Source: Clostridia bacterium (GTDB lineage: Bacteria > Bacillota > Clostridia > Oscillospirales > Acutalibacteraceae). Taken from it: 5,188 bases of DNA. The position numbers were made by a program, and so were the translations under genes. Each line of letters starts with the position of its first letter. Position 1 is the first letter of the stretch. A model generated the notes under the pieces. It saw only the letters and a list, made by a program, of their open reading frames with translations, searched no databases and was not told the DNA's origin. Below are positions 1 through 5,066 of the stretch, piece after piece. The stretch spans positions 1 to 5,188 of the forward strand of contig JAFVWD010000052.1 in NCBI GenBank assembly GCA_017501865.1. The letters are read 5' to 3'.

Positions 1-90
1 AATATTGAATTTTCTTGTCAGGAAAAAAAGGATAAGTTTACTGCCGAGATGTTTATTCCTATAGTTAAAATAGCGGAAAACACTATATGA
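1..90 (+). CDS. 3' end of an unidentified upstream gene (partial)
   Basis: Frame 1 is open from the first base for 29 codons and stops at TGA 88-90. The translated tail reads ...KFTAEMFIPIVKIAENTI, which looks like a genuine alternating hydrophobic/polar protein end. The start lies outside the window. The 'FTAEMFIPI' stretch resembles the last beta strand of GHKL-type ATPase domains of sensor histidine kinases, but this is only a resemblance over a few residues and I do not assign a function. It does not look like the end of TrmD, the usual neighbour upstream of rplS. A weak hairpin begins at the stop codon and a new promoter follows 30 bases later, so this gene probably belongs to a separate transcript. 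Confidence 0.5.
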   Translation, partial: NIEFSCQEKKDKFTAEMFIPIVKIAENTI

Positions 91-116
91 AACAAATCTT
101 TATTTGTTTAATATTT
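90..116 (+). terminator. Weak AT-rich hairpin, possible terminator
   Basis: Bases 90-97 (AAACAAAT) pair perfectly with 102-109 (ATTTGTTT) around a 4-base loop CTTT, and AATATTTT follows. The 8-bp stem has only one G-C pair, so it is weak as an intrinsic terminator. Its position directly at the stop of the upstream gene and ahead of the rplS promoter suits an end-of-transcript role. Confidence 0.35.
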
Positions 117-120
117 TCTA

Positions 121-149
121 TTGCTTTTTTCAAAGTAATGTGATATTAT
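121..149 (+). promoter_or_regulatory. Sigma-A type promoter for rplS (extended -10)
   Basis: A -35 box TTGCTT (121-126) is followed by a 17-bp spacer and a -10 box TATTAT (144-149). The bases TGA (141-143) just before the -10 make it an extended -10 element (TGnTATTAT). Transcription should begin near 156-160, exactly where the structured leader begins, which supports both calls. It gives rplS and the genes after it their own promoter, independent of the upstream gene. Confidence 0.7.
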
Positions 150-159
150 ACTTAAGTCT

Positions 160-257
160 ATGTGTGCGTTGTAGTCGATAGGGTGCAACGGCAGTTAATG
201 GCAACATTAAAGCTGGCGGTCCGCTGTCGTTTTACGATAAGAACGCTTGAAAAAATC
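160..257 (+). ncRNA. Structured 5' leader of rplS, probable L19 autoregulatory leader
   Basis: The RNA between the predicted transcription start and the rplS ribosome binding site folds into nested helices seen directly in the sequence. GCGTT (166-170) pairs with AACGC (242-246). AACGGCAG (187-194) pairs with CTGTCGTT (224-231), 8 bp with one G-U. TTAATG (195-200) pairs with CATTAA (205-210) around a GCAA loop, a GNRA tetraloop. Bases 211-223 form a purine-rich one-sided bulge. Known from the family: Firmicutes rplS mRNAs often carry a ribosomal-protein leader (L19 leader) thought to allow L19 to regulate its own synthesis. Position and folding fit; membership in that RNA family was not tested. 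The closing helix ends only 11 bases before the ribosome binding site, so ligand binding could plausibly affect translation. Confidence 0.6.
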
Positions 258-262
258 GGAGG
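258..262 (+). promoter_or_regulatory. Ribosome binding site of rplS
   Basis: GGAGG lies 6 bases before ATG 269, a near-ideal Shine-Dalgarno sequence that fixes this start. It sits just outside the closing helix of the leader. Confidence 0.85.
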
Positions 263-268
263 TTTAAT

Positions 269-613
269 ATGGACGCATTAAAACTTATTGCACAGGACAG
301 CCTTAAGGCTGAAAAACCGGCTTTTTCTGTTGGTGATACCGTAAAGGTTGACGTTAAAATCCGCGAGGGTGACAGAGAAAGAATCCAGGTGTTTGAGGGT
401 ACTGTTATCGCTATTAATGGTAGTGGTATTACAGAAACTTTCACAGTTCGCCGTGTTTCTTACGGTGTAGGTGTTGAAAGAGTATTCCCTGTTAACTCAC
501 CAAACGTTGCAGATGTTAAAGTTGTTCGTTACGGTAAAGTTCGTAGAGCAAAGCTTTATTATCTTCGCGACAGAGTTGGTAAGGCTTCTAAGGTTAAAGA
601 AAAAATTGGCTGA
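269..613 (+). CDS. rplS: 50S ribosomal protein L19
   Basis: The 114-residue product is a full-length bacterial L19 (family about 114-120 aa), a protein of the large subunit located at the interface with the 30S subunit. Family hallmarks are visible: the N-terminal helix (residues about 1-18), 'FSVGDTVKVDVKIREGDRERIQVFEGTVIA' type KOW-like beta barrel (about 19-50), 'TFTVRRVSYGVGVERVFP' (about 58-75), and the basic C-terminal tail with 'GKVRRAKLYYLRDRVGKASKVKEK'. The start is ATG with GGAGG 6 bases upstream. The gene has its own promoter and structured leader and is followed by a GC-rich hairpin, so its abundance can be set apart from the signal peptidase genes downstream. The usual rpsP-rimM-trmD partners are not seen immediately upstream. 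Nothing is missing or frameshifted. Confidence 0.98.
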   Translation: MDALKLIAQDSLKAEKPAFSVGDTVKVDVKIREGDRERIQVFEGTVIAINGSGITETFTVRRVSYGVGVERVFPVNSPNVADVKVVRYGKVRRAKLYYLRDRVGKASKVKEKIG

Positions 614-628
614 TGCCAAACAAAGTTC

Positions 629-650
629 GGGGCAGGTGGAAATCTGCCCC
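629..650 (+). terminator. GC-rich hairpin after rplS: attenuator or mRNA processing/stability element
   Basis: GGGGCAGGT (629-637) pairs with ATCTGCCCC (642-650), 9 bp with one G-U, around a GGAA (GNRA) loop. The sequence following is ACATTGTTTAATTG, which is only moderately T-rich, so the hairpin is a poor classic intrinsic terminator. It more likely allows partial read-through into the signal peptidase genes or protects the rplS message end, which would let L19 be made in excess over the enzymes downstream. Confidence 0.55.
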
Positions 651-691
651 ACATTGTTTAATTGAAGATTTTTTAGAGAGGATGGCGGAGA

Positions 692-1285
692 ATGAGCAGA
701 GCTGAAGAAACAGAGCTGGACTTTTCTTATGCCGAAGAGGACAGAAAAAGTAAAAAACGTAGCAAAAAAGAAAAAACAAAAATGAATGTTTTCGATTTTC
801 TTGAACCGATTGTTGCGGCATTACTTGTTATAACAGTATTATTTACATTGTTTTTCAGAGTGGTAAATGTCAGCGGTCCTTCAATGATGCCGACTCTTAA
901 TGACGGTGATAAAATTATTATCTCTGCAACAGGATATGAGCCTGAAAGAGGAGATATTGTTGTTCTTTCAGGAGCAGCAGGCATTTCTGAAACAATTGTC
1001 AAGAGAATAGTAGCCGTTGGCGGCGATAAGGTAGATATCAACTTTACAACAGGAATTGTTACAGTAAACGGTGTTGAAGAAGAATACACAGATGTTCTTA
1101 CTGTGCAACAGTTCGACATCGCCTTTCCTATAACTGTTCCGGAGGGTACGGTGTTTGTATTGGGAGATAACAGAGAAAAATCGCTCGACAGCCGTTCTAC
1201 CGAAATTGGTTGTATTGACGAACGTTACATAGTAGGTAAGGTTGTTTACAGAGTTTTCCCGTTAGGTGAAGGGAAGGTAGAGTAA
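692..1285 (+). CDS. lepB: Type I signal peptidase (first copy)
   Basis: Membrane-anchored serine protease that cleaves N-terminal signal peptides from exported proteins at the outer face of the membrane; 197 aa, normal for the Gram-positive form (about 170-200). A charged cytoplasmic N terminus (1-30, ending in a lysine-rich run) precedes one transmembrane helix at about 37-57. Catalytic Ser64 is in SGPSMMPTL (box B) and general-base Lys104 in VKRIVAVGGD (box D). The 40-residue Ser-Lys interval matches the family. Box E is GDNREKSLDSR (158-168). ATG 692 is preceded by AGAGAGGA (675-682) at 9 bases; a closer GGAG (687-690) is too near to be used. The next in-frame Met (residue 31) has no ribosome binding site. 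The following gene is a second signal peptidase starting one base after this stop codon. Confidence 0.95.
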   Translation: MSRAEETELDFSYAEEDRKSKKRSKKEKTKMNVFDFLEPIVAALLVITVLFTLFFRVVNVSGPSMMPTLNDGDKIIISATGYEPERGDIVVLSGAAGISETIVKRIVAVGGDKVDINFTTGIVTVNGVEEEYTDVLTVQQFDIAFPITVPEGTVFVLGDNREKSLDSRSTEIGCIDERYIVGKVVYRVFPLGEGKVE

Positions 1286-1286
1286 T

Positions 1287-2186
1287 ATGTCTGAAGAAAA
1301 TAAAGAGTTTAATACCGAAGGTAATGAAGAGGTTGCAAAAGAGTCTGTAGAAGAGTATGTTGAAGAAGCGGTAGAAGCAACCATAGAAGAGTCTGCTGAA
1401 GAGGCTACAGAAGATGCAACAGAAGATGCAACAGAAGATGCAACAGAAAAAACAACGGAAGACTCTTCTGAAGATGATAAAGCTAAGGAAGAAAAACCAG
1501 AAGAAGCACTTGAAGAAAATGCTGAGCAGCTTTCACAGAATGAGGTTTCTGAAGAGAGCCTGGTGGTTGATGTTGATAAAAGCTCATCTGACTCAGGTAA
1601 AATGTCTGCCTTAGTTAAAGACGTTAAGAATGCAGATAAAGAGGATGCGAAGCACAAGCTTCATCTGAATGTTTACGATTTTGCTTCCATAATAATGTCG
1701 GCATTCATTATAATAGCGATTATTTTTACTTTTGCATTCCGTCTTGTTGGTGTTGTCGGTCAGTCTATGGAAAGCACACTTCATGAGAATGACTGGCTTA
1801 TAACTATGCAACGTGATAAATATGTACGAGGCGATATAGTAGTTATTACAGAACCGAATTTTTTCAATGAACCTCTTATAAAACGTGTTATTGCGACAGG
1901 CGGTCAGGTAGTAGATATTGACTACGCATCTTCTACTGTTTATGTTGATGGCGAGGCGTTGAATGAGCCGTACATAAATGAAAGCTTTATAGTAGAGAAT
2001 TACGATGACGTTGATTTCCCGTATACAGTACCTGAAGGTAAGCTTTTTTGTATGGGTGACAACCGTAACCATTCTACAGATTCACGTTCTAACCGTATAG
2101 GTGCCGTAGATGAGAGATATATTCTGGGTAAAGCAGTTGTAAGACTTTTACCTTTTGGTGATTTTGATATTTATGACTATGAATAA
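1287..2186 (+). CDS. lepB: Type I signal peptidase (second copy) with long acidic N-terminal extension
   Basis: A 299-residue paralogue of the gene before it, about 100 residues longer than usual. Residues 1-125 are a predicted cytoplasmic, disordered, highly acidic region: in the first 90 residues I count 38 Glu/Asp against 6 Lys and no Arg. It includes four-residue ATED-type units at 40-59. One membrane helix lies at about 133-153. The catalytic domain has Ser160 in GQSMESTL, Lys199 in IKRVIATGG and box E GDNRNHSTDSR (257-267), so the Ser-Lys dyad is intact and it should be active. Box B reads SMEST instead of the usual SMxPT. ATG 1287 lies one base after the first peptidase stop, with GGGAAGG (1271-1277) as ribosome binding site inside that gene, indicating translational coupling. 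The end overlaps the start of rbgA. What the acidic tail does is unknown. Confidence 0.93.
   Translation: MSEENKEFNTEGNEEVAKESVEEYVEEAVEATIEESAEEATEDATEDATEDATEKTTEDSSEDDKAKEEKPEEALEENAEQLSQNEVSEESLVVDVDKSSSDSGKMSALVKDVKNADKEDAKHKLHLNVYDFASIIMSAFIIIAIIFTFAFRLVGVVGQSMESTLHENDWLITMQRDKYVRGDIVVITEPNFFNEPLIKRVIATGGQVVDIDYASSTVYVDGEALNEPYINESFIVENYDDVDFPYTVPEGKLFCMGDNRNHSTDSRSNRIGAVDERYILGKAVVRLLPFGDFDIYDYE
1404..1463 (+). repeat. 12-bp in-frame tandem repeat coding for ATED units
   Basis: Five 12-bp units follow one another: 1404-1415, 1416-1427, 1428-1439, 1440-1451 and 1452-1463. The second and third are identical (GCAACAGAAGAT), the first differs in one base, and the last two have diverged (ATEK, TTED). 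Because 12 is a multiple of 3, gain or loss of a unit would change the acidic tail length of the second signal peptidase without breaking the frame. Near-identity of the central units suggests recent slippage-type expansion. Confidence 0.85.
2157..2161 (+). promoter_or_regulatory. Probable ribosome binding site deciding the rbgA start
   Basis: GGTGA is the only Shine-Dalgarno-like sequence near the three possible rbgA starts. It is 11 bases before ATG 2173, 17 before ATG 2179, and lies just inside the reading frame if TTG 2155 were used. It therefore favours ATG 2173. It lies within the coding end of the second signal peptidase. Confidence 0.45.
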
Positions 2187-3063
2187 TAAGACTGATTCAC
2201 AAAAACAAATAGTTCAATGGTTTCCCGGCCATATGGCAAAAACCAGACGACTTATAAAAGAAAGCCTTCCTTATGTTGATTTGGTTACAGAGCTTGTAGA
2301 TGCAAGAATTCCTATGAGCTCGGCAAATCCGGAGCTTTCTGAGATGATTGGTAACAAGCCGAGGATAGTTTTGCTTAACAAGTGCGATGTTGCCGATGAA
2401 AAAGCAACTAAGCAATGGGTTGAGTATTACAAGTCAAAAGGGATTTATGCACTGCCTGTTGATTGCCGTTCAGGCAAGGCGCTTAATGCATATTTGCCAT
2501 TGGTTCGTGAAATTTTAAAGGATAAAATTCAGAAAAATACCGAAAAGGGTATGGTCGGTAAGCCGTTACGAGTTATGGTAGTAGGTATTCCGAATACAGG
2601 CAAGTCATCTTTTATAAATAAAATGGCAGGCAGAAACAGGGCTAAGGTTGCAGATAAGCCGGGTGTTACAAGGAGTAACAGCTGGTTTGCGGTAGGTAAG
2701 GGCATTGAGCTTTTAGATACCCCGGGTGTTTTGTGGCCTAAGTTTGATGACCCTAAAGTCGGAGATAAGTTAGCCTTTATAGGTTCTGTTAAGGATGAAG
2801 TATTAGATTCAGAAACCCTTGCTATGAAGCTTATAAATGTTCTGAAAACAGATTACAGCGAGAGAATAACAGAGCGTTTTAAAATAATTGACTTTCAGGA
2901 TAAAGAAGATTATGAAATTCTTGAAATGATAGGACGCAAACGCGGAATGTTGATTTCAGGTGGAGAAGTTGATACCGAAAGAGCATCGGTAATTTTGTTA
3001 GACGAATACCGTGCGGGAAAATTGGGTAAATTGACACTTGAATATCCGAGAGAATATGAGTAA
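2173..3063 (+). CDS. rbgA: Ribosome biogenesis GTPase A (YlqF/RbgA)
   Basis: Circularly permuted GTPase needed for late assembly of the 50S ribosomal subunit in Firmicutes. From ATG 2173 the product is 296 aa. The N terminus carries the RbgA signature QWFPGHMAK (15-23). The G motifs occur in permuted order: G4 NKCD (69-72), then G1/P-loop GIPNTGKSS (138-146), G2 Thr166 in PGVTR, and G3 DTPG (182-185) in LLDTPGVLWPKF. The C-terminal helical domain (about 195-296) includes GRKRGMLISGGEVD, typical of the family. Start choice is uncertain: TTG 2155 and ATG 2179 are also in frame, and the family N terminus usually begins only a few residues before QWFPGH, so ATG 2179 is a good alternative. The 5' end overlaps the second signal peptidase by 14 bp, implying coupled translation. 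It is closed by a strong terminator. Sharing a transcript with L19 fits its ribosomal role. Confidence 0.96.
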   Translation: MTMNNKTDSQKQIVQWFPGHMAKTRRLIKESLPYVDLVTELVDARIPMSSANPELSEMIGNKPRIVLLNKCDVADEKATKQWVEYYKSKGIYALPVDCRSGKALNAYLPLVREILKDKIQKNTEKGMVGKPLRVMVVGIPNTGKSSFINKMAGRNRAKVADKPGVTRSNSWFAVGKGIELLDTPGVLWPKFDDPKVGDKLAFIGSVKDEVLDSETLAMKLINVLKTDYSERITERFKIIDFQDKEDYEILEMIGRKRGMLISGGEVDTERASVILLDEYRAGKLGKLTLEYPREYE

Positions 3064-3066
3064 AAT
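3031..3066 (+). promoter_or_regulatory. Candidate promoter inside the end of rbgA for rnhB-yraN
   Basis: TTGAAT (3038-3043), a 17-bp spacer and TAAAAT (3061-3066, five of six bases of the -10 consensus) make a plausible sigma-A promoter; the -10 includes the rbgA stop codon. A perfect TTGACA (3031-3036) lies just upstream and could pair with TATGAG (3055-3060) at 18 bp. Predicted starts fall near 3067-3074, inside or at the left edge of the terminator stem. AT-rich sequence yields chance matches, so this is tentative, but a promoter is expected because a strong terminator separates rnhB from the upstream genes. Confidence 0.35.
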
Positions 3067-3068
3067 AG

Positions 3069-3100
3069 ATGTCGGACAGTTTGTCCGACATTTTTATTTT
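3069..3100 (+). terminator. Rho-independent terminator after rbgA
   Basis: ATGTCGGACA (3069-3078) pairs perfectly with TGTCCGACAT (3082-3091) around a 3-base loop, followed by TTTTATTTTTT. This is a strong intrinsic terminator 5 bases after the rbgA stop. It ends the rplS-lepB-lepB-rbgA unit, and lies only about 20 bases before the rnhB ribosome binding site. Confidence 0.92.
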
Positions 3101-3111
3101 TTAGTGGATTA

Positions 3112-3116
3112 GGTGA
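3112..3116 (+). promoter_or_regulatory. Ribosome binding site deciding the rnhB start
   Basis: GGTGA (within AGGTGA, 3111-3116) lies 5 bases before ATG 3122. The in-frame GTG at 3113 is part of this same motif and has nothing suitable upstream, so ATG 3122 is the preferred start. Confidence 0.7.
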
Positions 3117-3121
3117 AGAAA

Positions 3122-3724
3122 ATGCTTGATTACAGTTATGAAATAGCAGCACACAAAAAAGGTTACAAAATAGTTTGCGGTATAGATGAAGCCGGCAGAG
3201 GGCCTCTTGCCGGTCCGGTATTTGCGGCGGCAGTTATTTTACCCGAGGACTATTCTCACCCTGTTTTAAATGATTCTAAAAAATTATCTGAGAAAAAAAG
3301 AGATGCAGTTTATGAAGATATAATTAAGGATGCTGTTTGTTGTAGTGTCGGTATTGCGACAGAAGAGGAGATAGACGAAATCAATATTCTTAATGCAACT
3401 TTTTTAGCTATGAGAAGAGCGGTTGAGGGGTTAAGTCAGAAGCCTGATTTTGCATACATAGACGGTAATCAATATCCGAAAACAGGAGTTACGGAAGAAA
3501 CTATTGTCAAAGGTGACGGAAAATGTATTTCTGTTGCAGCGGCATCTATAATTGCAAAGGTCAGCAGGGACAGATATATGCTCGAAATTGATAAGGAATA
3601 TCCCGAGTATCAATTCAGCAAGCATAAAGGCTACGGAACAAAGCTTCATTATGAAATGATAGAGAAATACGGTGTTTCAAAGGTTCACAGAAGAACATTC
3701 TTAAAAAAGATTTTAGGAGAATAA
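3122..3724 (+). CDS. rnhB: Ribonuclease HII
   Basis: Endonuclease that cuts the RNA strand of RNA/DNA hybrids and starts removal of single ribonucleotides misinserted in DNA. The product from ATG 3122 is 200 aa, the usual size. The catalytic DEDD set is visible: Asp22 and Glu23 in GIDEAGRGPLAGPV, Asp114 in YIDGN, and Asp150 in SRDRYM. The GRG triplet (25-27) with Tyr171 in HKGYGT forms the pocket that reads the RNA-DNA junction in this family. DSKKLSEKKR (51-60) and VHRRTFL near the end are also typical. It lies 58 bases after rbgA across a terminator, so it probably needs its own promoter or read-through, and it is followed one base later by yraN. The rbgA-rnhB order is also found in Bacillus. 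Confidence 0.97.
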   Translation: MLDYSYEIAAHKKGYKIVCGIDEAGRGPLAGPVFAAAVILPEDYSHPVLNDSKKLSEKKRDAVYEDIIKDAVCCSVGIATEEEIDEINILNATFLAMRRAVEGLSQKPDFAYIDGNQYPKTGVTEETIVKGDGKCISVAAASIIAKVSRDRYMLEIDKEYPEYQFSKHKGYGTKLHYEMIEKYGVSKVHRRTFLKKILGE

Positions 3725-3725
3725 T

Positions 3726-4076
3726 ATGAATAGCAGGTTAGTAGGTGCATTCGGAGAACAGGAGGCTGCAAAATATCTGAGAAAAAACGGGTATACTGTT
3801 AAAAGCGCTAATTTCAGAACATATGTAGGAGAAATTGATATTATTGCAGAAAAGAAAAAGAATATCTGCTTTATAGAAGTCAAAACAAGAACTGAAGGTG
3901 CTATGTTGCCTCCGTCTGCAGCGGTGGATTATGATAAAGAAAAGAATATTACGGGTAGTGCAGAAATATATATGAAAATGTATCCGACTAAATTAACTCC
4001 GCGTTATGATATAATTGAAATCATAGTAAATGATGGTAAAGTTTTAAATTTGAATCACATTGAAAATGCGTTTTAA
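3726..4076 (+). CDS. yraN: YraN/UPF0102 family nuclease-like protein
   Basis: A 116-residue full-length member of the widespread UPF0102 family (usually about 115-130 aa). The family pattern is clear: GAFGEQEAAKYLRKNGY (8-23), NFRTYVGEIDII (29-40), and FIEVKTRT (49-56), followed by AAVDYDKEKNI and a C-terminal PRYDIIEI strand. GEID (Asp38) and EVK (Glu51, Lys53) match the acidic/lysine layout of restriction-endonuclease-like folds, so a DNA- or RNA-cleaving activity is suspected, but the cellular role is not established. ATG 3726 has AGGAGA (3715-3720) 5 bases upstream, inside the end of rnhB, and begins one base after its stop, so the two are almost certainly translated together. The conserved link with RNase HII hints at a nucleic-acid maintenance role (inference). 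Confidence 0.92.
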   Translation: MNSRLVGAFGEQEAAKYLRKNGYTVKSANFRTYVGEIDIIAEKKKNICFIEVKTRTEGAMLPPSAAVDYDKEKNITGSAEIYMKMYPTKLTPRYDIIEIIVNDGKVLNLNHIENAF

Positions 4077-4097
4077 TTTATTCTTTGAGGTGAATGT

Positions 4098-5024
4098 ATG
4101 AAGTTATTTGATTTGCACTGTGATACAATAGGTGAATGTCATAAACAAAAAGCTTCTTTAAGAAAAAATAACTTGAATGTTTCATTGGAAAAAGGCCAAG
4201 TGCCGGAGGATTATACACAGGTTTTTGCAATCTGGATTCCCGATGAGTTGCGTAAAGAAAAAGCGGTAAAGTATTTTGATGAGGTTTGTGATTTTTATGA
4301 ATCAGAGCTACACAGAAATAAGGATTTGATTGTTCATTGCAATTCTCTTCCCGAAAGTGAGAAGCGTATAAAATCAATTCTTGCTGTGGAAGGCGGAGCA
4401 GCCTTAGGCGGAGATATTTCCGGTCTTTATCACCTTTATGACAGGGGTGTGAGAGTTCTTACTTTAACCTGGAATGCCGAAAATGAAATTGCTTCGGGTG
4501 CCTTTTGTGAGAAAGGCGGGCTTACGGAATTTGGTAAAAAGGTAATAAATAAATCGGAGATTTTAGGTATGGTTGTTGATGTTTCGCATTTGAACAGACA
4601 AAGCTTTTTTGATGTTGCAGAAAACAGTACAAAGCCGTTTATTGCAAGTCATTCAAATCCTGATACGGTTGAAAACTATTACGGTAAAAAGCGTAATCTT
4701 ACTGACGAGCAAATTGATATTATTAAAAATCGCGGTGGACTTATAGGGCTTAACTTTTGTGCTGATTTCTTTGATGTAGACGGAAAAAGCGGGGTAGAGG
4801 CATTTAAAGCGCATCTGAGTTATCTTTTAGAGAGAGGCTGTGAGGATATAATATCAATCGGAAGCGATTTTGACGGTTGCACATTGACTTCGGGTATAGA
4901 GTCGTTAAGCAGTATGGAGTCGGTTTTTGAGTCGTTGCTTTCAAGCGGATTTTCAGAGGATATTCTTAAGGGCGTATTTTATCGCAATGCTAAAAGATTT
5001 TTCAGCAAAATGCTAACAGAGTAA
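4098..5024 (+). CDS. Membrane dipeptidase family (peptidase M19) metallopeptidase
   Basis: Zinc-dependent dipeptidase of the renal-dipeptidase family (amidohydrolase-type TIM barrel); 308 aa, typical for bacterial members. The metal and active-site residues are recognisable: His7 and Asp9 in DLHCDT, Glu98 in AVEGG (bridging ligand), His164 in VDVSHL, His185 in ASHSN, Arg199 in KRNLTDEQ, and Asp257 in GSDFDG. The YDRGVRVLTLTWN segment (114-126) is also characteristic. No signal peptide or membrane segment is seen, so despite the family name it should be cytoplasmic. Family members hydrolyse dipeptides, including some with D-amino acids at the C-terminal position; the substrate here cannot be read from sequence. 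ATG 4098 has GAGGTGA (4087-4093) 4 bases upstream. It follows yraN by 21 bases and is probably co-transcribed with it. Confidence 0.95.
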   Translation: MKLFDLHCDTIGECHKQKASLRKNNLNVSLEKGQVPEDYTQVFAIWIPDELRKEKAVKYFDEVCDFYESELHRNKDLIVHCNSLPESEKRIKSILAVEGGAALGGDISGLYHLYDRGVRVLTLTWNAENEIASGAFCEKGGLTEFGKKVINKSEILGMVVDVSHLNRQSFFDVAENSTKPFIASHSNPDTVENYYGKKRNLTDEQIDIIKNRGGLIGLNFCADFFDVDGKSGVEAFKAHLSYLLERGCEDIISIGSDFDGCTLTSGIESLSSMESVFESLLSSGFSEDILKGVFYRNAKRFFSKMLTE

Positions 5025-5066
5025 AGCAGTCGGTTGTTTTTACTTACTTTTGTTTTTTATAAATTT

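Noticed and set aside
682..705. Seven-codon mini-ORF (ATG GCG GAG ...) overlapping the first signal peptidase start
   Set aside because: The ATG directly abuts the purine-rich ribosome binding site with no spacing, so initiation there is unlikely; probably chance.
727..1119. 130-codon - strand open frame inside the first signal peptidase
   Set aside because: Shadow of the real gene, with no start signals of its own.
1404..1463. Repeat array as a CRISPR or regulatory iteron
   Set aside because: Units are 12 bp, have no spacers and are in phase with the codons of an open protein, so this is a coding tandem repeat.
1262..1657. Serine-rich - strand open frame opposite the start of the second signal peptidase
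   Set aside because: Its SSVASS-type repetition is simply the antisense reading of the acidic GAA/GAT repeats; it lacks a ribosome binding site and overlaps a clear gene.
1611..2072. 153-codon - strand open frame inside the second signal peptidase
   Set aside because: It is entirely antisense to a well-supported catalytic domain and its translation has no recognisable protein pattern.
2155..2172. TTG start for rbgA at 2155
   Set aside because: No ribosome binding site upstream, and it would add a hydrophobic stretch not seen at RbgA N termini; ATG 2173 or 2179 is better.
3113..3121. GTG start for rnhB at 3113
   Set aside because: The GTG is part of the AGGTGA ribosome binding site that serves ATG 3122.
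2910..3152. - strand open frames spanning the end of rbgA and the terminator
   Set aside because: They run through a clear intrinsic terminator and two well-supported + strand genes.
4050..4077. Promoter-like TTGAAT-16-TTTAAT just before the dipeptidase gene
   Set aside because: Such matches are expected by chance in AT-rich coding sequence; the 21-base gap and good ribosome binding site fit co-transcription with yraN.
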